Part shown: in pieces, positions 58,675 through 64,000 of the stretch
How the letters are laid out: each line of letters opens with the position of its first letter
Numbering within the stretch: the first letter of the stretch is position 1
Source: Oxytricha trifallax
Taxonomy: Eukaryota; Ciliophora; Spirotrichea; Sporadotrichida; Oxytrichidae
Direction of reading: 5' to 3'
Assembly (NCBI GenBank): GCA_000711775.1
Contig: ARYC01002095.1
Location: 16,871 to 80,870 of the forward strand
Length of the DNA stretch: 64,000 nucleotides
Notes under the pieces: generated by a model
Told to the model about the DNA's origin: nothing
The model's database searches: none
Seen by the model: the letters and a program-made list of their open reading frames with translations, nothing else
Program-made: the position numbers and the translations under genes

Positions 58675-59189
58675 GAAATGTCTGATGCAAAATGTCGCCT
58701 CATGATGAAAAATTTGATATTTAATTTAAGTGAAATCATGCTATCATAGTCTCAGCATGTAATAAAGTGAAATATGCAAGCCTATGTTCCTTGGCAGTTG
58801 GATAGAATGGTGCTGGAAGAATATCACTTAAAGAAATTATTGAGGGTTACGATTTGCTCTTCGAAAGGAAAATGGATAAGATTGATATAGAAGAAAAGTT
58901 TAAGTATGCAGATATTAATGGCAGTGGACTTATTGACTACTCTGACTTCGTCCTTGATTCTATGAATGGGAAAAATCTATTCAACAACGAGATATTACAA
59001 CAGTCATTCAGAATATTCCATAAGCATAACAGTGGTTTCATTTCAACTGAAGAAATCAAGCATATTATTAGTTTAGGAATGATTATTTCAGAGAAAGCTG
59101 TCAAAATTATTGCTATGCAAGTTGAAATAATTGAAGATGGTCAAATTTTCTTCAAAGAATACAAAAATCATCAGTGGCAGAGTTCTTAG
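58675..59189 (+). pseudogene. C-terminal remnant of a calcium-dependent protein kinase (EF-hands)
   Basis: 58854-59189 encodes EF-hand sequence of the CDPK type. The clearest loop is Asp-Ile-Asn-Gly-Ser-Gly-Leu-Ile-Asp-Tyr-Ser-Asp near 58910. A degenerate loop near 59020 (His-Lys-His-Asn-Ser-Gly-Phe-Ile-Ser) lacks the first Asp, and a third near 59130 (Ile-Glu-Asp-Gly-Gln-Ile) is weak. Just upstream, in a shifted frame, Asn-Gly-Ala-Gly-Arg-Ile-Ser-Leu-Lys-Glu gives the first EF-hand, and near 58680-58740 Asp-Ala-Lys-Cys-Arg-Leu-Met-Met-Lys-Asn-Leu resembles the end of a kinase domain. No upstream kinase motifs are present. The 3' end runs directly into the dispersed repeat. A decayed or partial paralogue of a host signalling gene. 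Confidence 0.7.
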
Positions 59190-59610
59190 TCAAGCTTTGA
59201 CCATTGATGAGGTTATTATAGGAATTTTCCAAGGATTACTGCTACCATGCATGTCAATGAAGGAGTGGTCAGATGTGGCTCTAAGTATGCACATTTGATT
59301 CCTCGACCTCCAAATATCCAGAAACTTCATTAAAGTCATCCATGATAGAGTCACTCTAACATTGGGAGATCATAAGTGACAACTCTATAGACTTATAAAG
59401 CCAATTCATGATATATTTATAATGATTATATAATTAATATAAATCCTTCAAAAAGTATAGTTTTTGGTCCAACTCCAAAATTCTTGGTCTCACCTTGAAG
59501 GATCCATGGCTCATGCCACAGTAAGCCAATAAATGCGAAAACTGACTCAGCCTAGTTTAAGAAGCTTCTCTATCAGATGATAACCTTTTTGGACTCATAC
59601 CGTCATATAT
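59190..59610 (-). repeat. dispersed repeat, most complete unit
   Basis: Inverted relative to the copies at 44.5-45.0 and 27.7-27.97 kb. On the minus strand it starts near TGAGTCCAAAAAGG and ends at AAAGCTTGACT, abutting the kinase remnant. No coding frame and no obvious terminal inverted repeats. Confidence 0.6.
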
Positions 59611-59959
59611 TAAGAGATTATCATGATACAGGCACATTTTATTTTTGATAAAGTAATGAAATTAAGAAATTTTTTTCTACCTATTTTTTAAATCTTAAAA
59701 TTATATAATGAAGTATCTATATAGTTTTAGTTATTATAATAATTTTATTTGAAATCATTTAATAAATGTAACTTTAAAATATAAAGTTAAGCACAAAAGA
59801 TACTTGCAATATTAATGATAAAAAGCAAATTTGTATTCAAGGGTTAAATGTTATAAAAATGTTTGAAATTACAATTACTGTTATAGCTTAATCAAATGCT
59901 TTAGAAAATAAAATTGATTATTAAATAAGTATGCTTTAATTAGATTACCCCTAAAAATG

Positions 59960-60109
59960 TCCTTAAAGTGTCAATATTTTGACAACTTTTTTTGAAGTCA
60001 ATTTATCACACAAATTCAGAATGATCTTAGAGTGGCGTTATTAGCACGGGAAACGTTATTTTCGATGAGCTTGCTCTGAATACGATAAGAATTCTGCAGA
60101 AACGAGCAA
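59960..60109 (-). repeat. dispersed repeat matching 13965-14110, carrying a TBE end
   Basis: Inverted copy of part of the 13.9-14.1 kb repeat (shared TTCTGCAGAAACGAGCAAT and the TGAAGTCAATTT-like block). A TBE terminus begins exactly at the AAT at its right edge. Confidence 0.65.
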
Positions 60110-60228
60110 TCAAATCCCAAAACCCTTAACTGAGGTTTATAAGTGATTTATTTGTAGGGTATAGTTGGGGTCTTATGGGGAGTTAGTAAAATTAAATAGC
60201 GCTAATTTACAAAAATGAGGGATGGGGT
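60110..60228 (+). mobile_element. solo TBE terminus (transposase-side end), degraded
   Basis: Matches the left end of the complete TBE from the C4A4 repeat through to the transposase ATG area (ending near AAAATGAG), with several substitutions and small gaps, then stops. AAT precedes it, fitting an ANT target. The rest of the element is gone. Confidence 0.85.
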
Positions 60229-60362
60229 GTACAATTCTGGAATTTTTTGAAATTCCAGCACCATTCTGGAATTCCAGATTGGTGAAAAACATTCCAGAAT
60301 GGTGAAAATTGTTCCAGAAACAGAACTGGAATTCCAGAACTGTATCTGGAATTTTCAGAAAA
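60228..60362. repeat. short tandem/palindromic repeat of TTCTGGAATTCCAG
   Basis: At least six occurrences of GGAATTCCAG or TTCTGGAA units in about 130 bp, in both orientations because the unit is nearly palindromic. It joins the broken TBE end directly. No coding frame. Confidence 0.7.
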
Positions 60363-60777
60363 ATTTTATTTTGATGAATGTATAAGTAAGATGAAAATAA
60401 ATAAATAATTTATTTTTTTAAGTATACCTAGTTTAACATTAAAGATATGTTTTAATAAAAATAAATATATACATTTATAGACATAATCGATAAAGTGCAA
60501 GATTTTATAGCAAAATTTAATAATAATACTATTTTTTCCATCTATTTTATGTGATTAATTAAAAACATATTTAAATATTATCAAATAAATTAACTATTTA
60601 AAATAATAATTAAGTATAATTTAATTTTTATGTTTTTGATTGCCAATTATAAGTTCTTAACAATCATGAAAAATAAAGATTATTATTTAAAAAAATTATA
60701 ATCAATTAGGTTGTTAATTGAAATGTAATAATTCAACATTATTACTTCAATTATAGCAAACTGGCTTATTCCTTGAT
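60363..60777. other. AT-rich spacer
   Basis: No gene or repeat seen between the TTCTGGAA array and the second TBE. Confidence 0.4.
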
Positions 60778-60915
60778 CAAACCCCAAAACCCCTTAGTGA
60801 GGTTTATAAGTGCTTTGATTAGTAGGGTAAAGTTGGGGTTTTATTAGGGTTAGTAGAGAAAACGCAAGTTTAATGAGACTTTAATATGTATTTAATGAGT
60901 ATTAGTTTAATTATA

Positions 60916-62357
60916 TCACACGAATTTTACTTGCTTGTCTTTGTTGTATCTCTTGAATCTCGCTTTCTTTAGTGGTTCGAGCATATCGTCTAAGGATTGT
61001 CTTGGATATGCTGGAGCTCTTACTATTATCTTCTCTACAATCTTCTTTATTTCTTAGCATACATCATCTTGTTTTATGTGCTTCTCAGCTAGATTTATTG
61101 ATTATTTTTCATATTTTGTATTAATGTAAGTCATGCTTTCCATATCGCACTCTAAAATTATTGCAGCTATTGCCCAAACATCCCACTAAATAGAGCCATT
61201 AGTCCATTTCTCTCTGATTGGGAAGTAACCTGGAGTACCAAGAACCTTTGCTAAGGTTACAATCTCTTATCTTAAGGCTCTATTAAAATCGATTACAACT
61301 ACTTCTAAAGGGCAAAGGTTTAGCATAACATTTTCAGGCTTCAAATCTCTATGAACGTATCCAAGCTCGTGAAGTTCCTAAACACCCTTTATCATATTAG
61401 ATAGAATATCATTCAAGTCATCTGGGTATCTGTTTTAATATAGATAATCTCGGAGAGTCATTTCAAACTTTTTTAGCCTTAGTGCGATGAAACCAAACCC
61501 TAAAATAACACCATCTAGCTTGAGCAAATTCTTGCAATCTTTTTTCTAAGCCTCTCTAAGTACAATATATTCGTTAGCAAACTCATTTTGATACTGCTCG
61601 TTTTTAAGGAGATAGCTGAAAGGATATACCTTGTAGGCATAGTCATCAACCACTATGAGTTTTGCTTTAGCAGGTACGTTTATATGTAAGTAGTTTTCAA
61701 TACAACTGCTAAGGTCTACTGCATTTAGTGCAGGAATATACATGGCTCTCTCTTAAAAGCATGCTAAAAAGACATTACCAGCAGGTTGATTCATTAATTC
61801 TATTCGCTTCTGCTTCTGCCTCGTTGTTCTTTTTAAGTCTCAAGATTATTAGATTTTCTTTTAGCGGGCACTAATTTCTAAGTCTCTTTATCTTAAATCA
61901 AGAACTCACTTAGGTGATGCTTCTGCATATGTTTCTTAACTTTAGCTGAGTGAGTATAAGACTTCTCACAAGTCGTGCACTAGTACCTGCCATCGACCTT
62001 ATCATGCTTAAAATACACCTTAGCTTTCCCAGAGTGAACCTCTTTCATATGTCTCTTCAAACTGGAATCAGTAGAGAAAAAATTTTAGCAGTCTTAGCAT
62101 TCAAAAGTTTTAATCCTTTAAATCTGAAGCTGTTCCTTTTCTTCCTCAACATCTTTTATTGATGTTTAAACTTCTATTTCAGCTTTCTCTTTCATGTTTT
62201 AAACCTATATAATAAAAACCTGTGCTTCAAATTCAAGAGCTCTTAGCTCTGCCTCCCTCTCAATATATATAACTTCTTGTTTCTTGGTTGAACCAAAGTT
62301 AAGCATTGATTGACCTGCTCCTAAAAGTGCCGCTCCACGACTCAAGTGGACCGCCAT
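60916..62357 (-). pseudogene. TBE 57-kDa zinc-finger/kinase gene, second copy, frameshifted
   Basis: Starts at ATG 62357 (Met-Ala-Val-His-Leu-Ser-Arg) and ends at TGA 60916. Both C2H2 fingers, His-Arg-Asp-Leu-Lys-Pro-Glu-Asn, Ile-Asp-Phe-Asn and Gly-Thr-Pro-Gly-Tyr-Phe are present and match the first copy closely. A single frame change lies near 61.82 kb between the second finger and the kinase-like domain. Otherwise open. The Asp-Phe-Asn variant is conserved between the copies. Confidence 0.9.
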
Positions 62358-62921
62358 GTTTAAATTCAAATTTAAATTTCTATTATAAAGCTCTTAAACC
62401 TCTATAGCTATAGCTGGACTAAATAGGAGTTGCTACAGCATTAATGATGGTTTGATCTCAGCTCTAAGACTTCATATTTATACTCAGTTTATAACTATAA
62501 TTTTTGTAATTTTGCACTTAATAATTTTGATTCTGGTACCAACTCAGATAAAGTTCAGATTGGTACTGGTACCAATTAAGTTTAGAACCAGATTGGAACT
62601 TTTCCATTAAAACCTCACTGAATTAAAACTAGGTACTAATTAAGATTTGGTACTATTAAATTGGTACCAATTAAACTTAAACGAATTTAGTACCGGTACT
62701 AATCAAATTTAAACAAATTTAGTACTAATTTAATGGAACTAAATTGATAAAAATGGAGCTCCATCTCTGAAGTTTGTTACAGCTTCTGCGAACCTTCTCC
62801 ACGTATCCTTACAGGGTTAACCTCCTATAAGATGCCCACATTTAATAGTAAGATTTAAAGGATAGGATCCAGAAGTCTATAAATTAAAACTTGAAATTCA
62901 TTAATAGGAAGAGGAACAAAG
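62358..62921. promoter_or_regulatory. TBE divergent promoter region, second copy
   Basis: Carries the same GGTACC/TAGTACC palindrome cluster (62525-62740) and the same conserved block (62750-62860) as the first element, in opposite orientation. Confidence 0.6.
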
Positions 62922-63709
62922 ATGGAATCATTCAATGAACAAATGAAAAGGGTTGAGGCTCAAGAAATGATATCAAGATTCAGAAGCAAGGAGGATCTCT
63001 ATCGATACCTTACTTAGCATGGTAAAATAAATTGATGTTAATCAACGATGTATACAGTTGGTCTATTCCTTCCAACGATGGAAGGTACTAAAATATCATT
63101 CTAAAAAGCAATACTCTGCGAGGAGAAGAAAGCATTTAAAAACAAAGAAATCAAACTGATTGAAATACCTAACTACCCAGAGATTTCAGTCACAAATCTC
63201 TACGAGGATGCAATGAAAGATGATGAAGTGTTATTTACCTTCCTAGCAAGAAGCAGCTCTCAAATAAGTTGCATGAAAGAAAATTCTTCTTTGGTGTTCT
63301 TGGTACAATCAAAGAGGATTATTTGAGAGAAATTATAGAAGAAGCTCATAAGAAACGCTACTCTATTTCTCCTGAAGATTAAAAGAAGCAAGGAATACTA
63401 ATAAGCGAGACGTGGCTAGCAGAGCTTAAGAAGCATCCTAATCTCTCTAGTAAGCTTTGATTTATAACTTTTTAGGGAAACCTGGAACTGGTATATTTCT
63501 AATGAAAGAGAATGCAAAGGTTCACAGAGAGAAAGTCTCAAACCATTCATTAAGTTAGAAAAAGACTTTATAATGAAGTTTAAAAGTCTGATGAAATGAA
63601 CATAGATGCTGGTGCTGGTACAAAGAGAAGAAACATGGGTCCTAGTAAAGCACCAGAGGAAGAAAAGAAAGAGAAGCCGAATCCATTTAAGAGTTCGTTT
63701 GATATGTGA
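62922..63709 (+). pseudogene. TBE 22-kDa gene, second copy, broken
   Basis: ATG at 62922 (Met-Glu-Ser-Phe-Asn-Glu) to TGA 63707. The match to the first copy covers the whole length. Frame breaks occur near 63030 (in-frame TGA and shift), near 63230 and near 63540. The probable 26-nt intron (GTAAGC...TTTTTAG, about 63450-63476) is preserved, including the position relative to Lys-His-Pro and Arg-Lys-Pro-Gly-Thr. Confidence 0.88.
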
Positions 63710-63715
63710 AATAAT

Positions 63716-64000
63716 TCATCCATTTAAGTCTAACACTTATTAATAAACATTCATTCTTCCTTTCCTTGCACATATCGTAGTCTAGTCATTACCCACTCTC
63801 TTGCAACTACTCTGTATTAAGTCTAGTGTGTCGATTGGTAGATAATGCATTAGGTGATACAGCAAGAGTTTCTTGTAGTGAGTCTTAATCTAACTCCAAT
63901 AGAATTCGATTCCATTAAATTGAAGACTGTAAGGAACGTTATACACAGGAGTTATCTTTAATTCTTCATAAGCTTTCTTAGATTCCTTAGTCTTATGAAC
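63716..64000 (-). CDS. TBE transposase, second copy, C-terminal part
   Basis: Runs off the window. The visible 94 codons end at TGA 63716 and include the catalytic Glu in Phe-Asn-Gly-Ile-Glu-Phe-Tyr-Trp. The preceding Tyr-Ser-Pro of the family is Tyr-Ser-Leu here. The stop lies 6 bp from the stop of the 22-kDa gene, as in the first copy. Confidence 0.9.

Larger units (their letters stand above)
60778..64000 (-). mobile_element. second TBE, cut by the window edge
   Basis: Begins CAAACCCCAAAACCCC (one A fewer than canonical) and contains, in inverse order to the first TBE, the 57-kDa gene (-), the divergent promoter, the 22-kDa gene (+) and the 3' part of the transposase (-). Sequence is close to the first copy, but the 57-kDa and 22-kDa frames are broken, so this copy is older or decaying. 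The target duplication cannot be checked because the other end is outside. Confidence 0.93.

Noticed and set aside
60110-64000. One continuous TBE from 60110 to the window end
   Set aside because: The 60110 end is the transposase-side terminus and breaks off by 60228. A fresh C4A4 terminus of the 57-kDa side starts at 60778, so these are two separate elements.

Overview
The window looks like micronuclear (germline) DNA of a spirotrich ciliate, most likely Oxytricha trifallax or a close relative. Evidence: extreme AT-richness; coding frames that only make sense when TAA and TAG are read as glutamine and TGA as the only stop; and transposons ending in C4A4C4 telomere-like repeats, which are the Telomere-Bearing Elements (TBEs) of oxytrichids. 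The species name is inference. TGA is rare in such DNA, so chance open frames of 100-250 codons are common. I therefore rank frames by base composition, residue mix and motif content, not by length.

Layout. 0-6.6 kb: coding-like islands of unknown function, including a decayed minus-strand frame with a weak C48-type peptidase signature. 6.68-7.59 kb: two adjacent inverted-repeat elements, one with telomere-like ends and one with an 8-bp target duplication. 8.86-13.4 kb: unusually GC-rich coding islands between AT-rich spacers. 13.7-14.8 kb: diverged repeats. 15.88-16.53 kb: a near-perfect foldback element with a target duplication. 19.6-21.1 kb: a decayed coding block with a faint integrase-like motif. 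21-28 kb: mostly AT-rich spacer.

28.7-43.5 kb is the most interesting block. It holds a minus-strand MT-A70 adenine methyltransferase gene interrupted by a complete 4,117-bp TBE, a DD34E Tc1/mariner-type transposase unrelated to the TBE one, an intact 239-codon plus-strand gene divergent from it, a charged minus-strand gene, a 1,148-bp palindromic element flanked by TA, and a long minus-strand SecA-family motor ATPase. The methyltransferase and the SecA-like gene both carry frame breaks. The clustering suggests either a large undescribed composite mobile element or a germline-limited gene cluster.

43.8-59.6 kb holds further low-confidence frames, a dispersed repeat family of about 420 bp (three places) and a decayed C-terminal part of a calcium-dependent protein kinase. 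60.1-64.0 kb holds a solo TBE end lodged in another repeat and then a second TBE cut by the window edge.

In each TBE the transposase and the 22-kDa gene converge with 6 bp between their stops. The 22-kDa gene and the 57-kDa zinc-finger/kinase gene diverge from a promoter region rich in GGTACC-like palindromes. TBEs are known to be excised precisely in macronuclear development. The MT-A70 frame reads through the insertion site once the TBE and one ATT copy are removed, as expected for such excision. No rRNA, tRNA or CRISPR array was seen.
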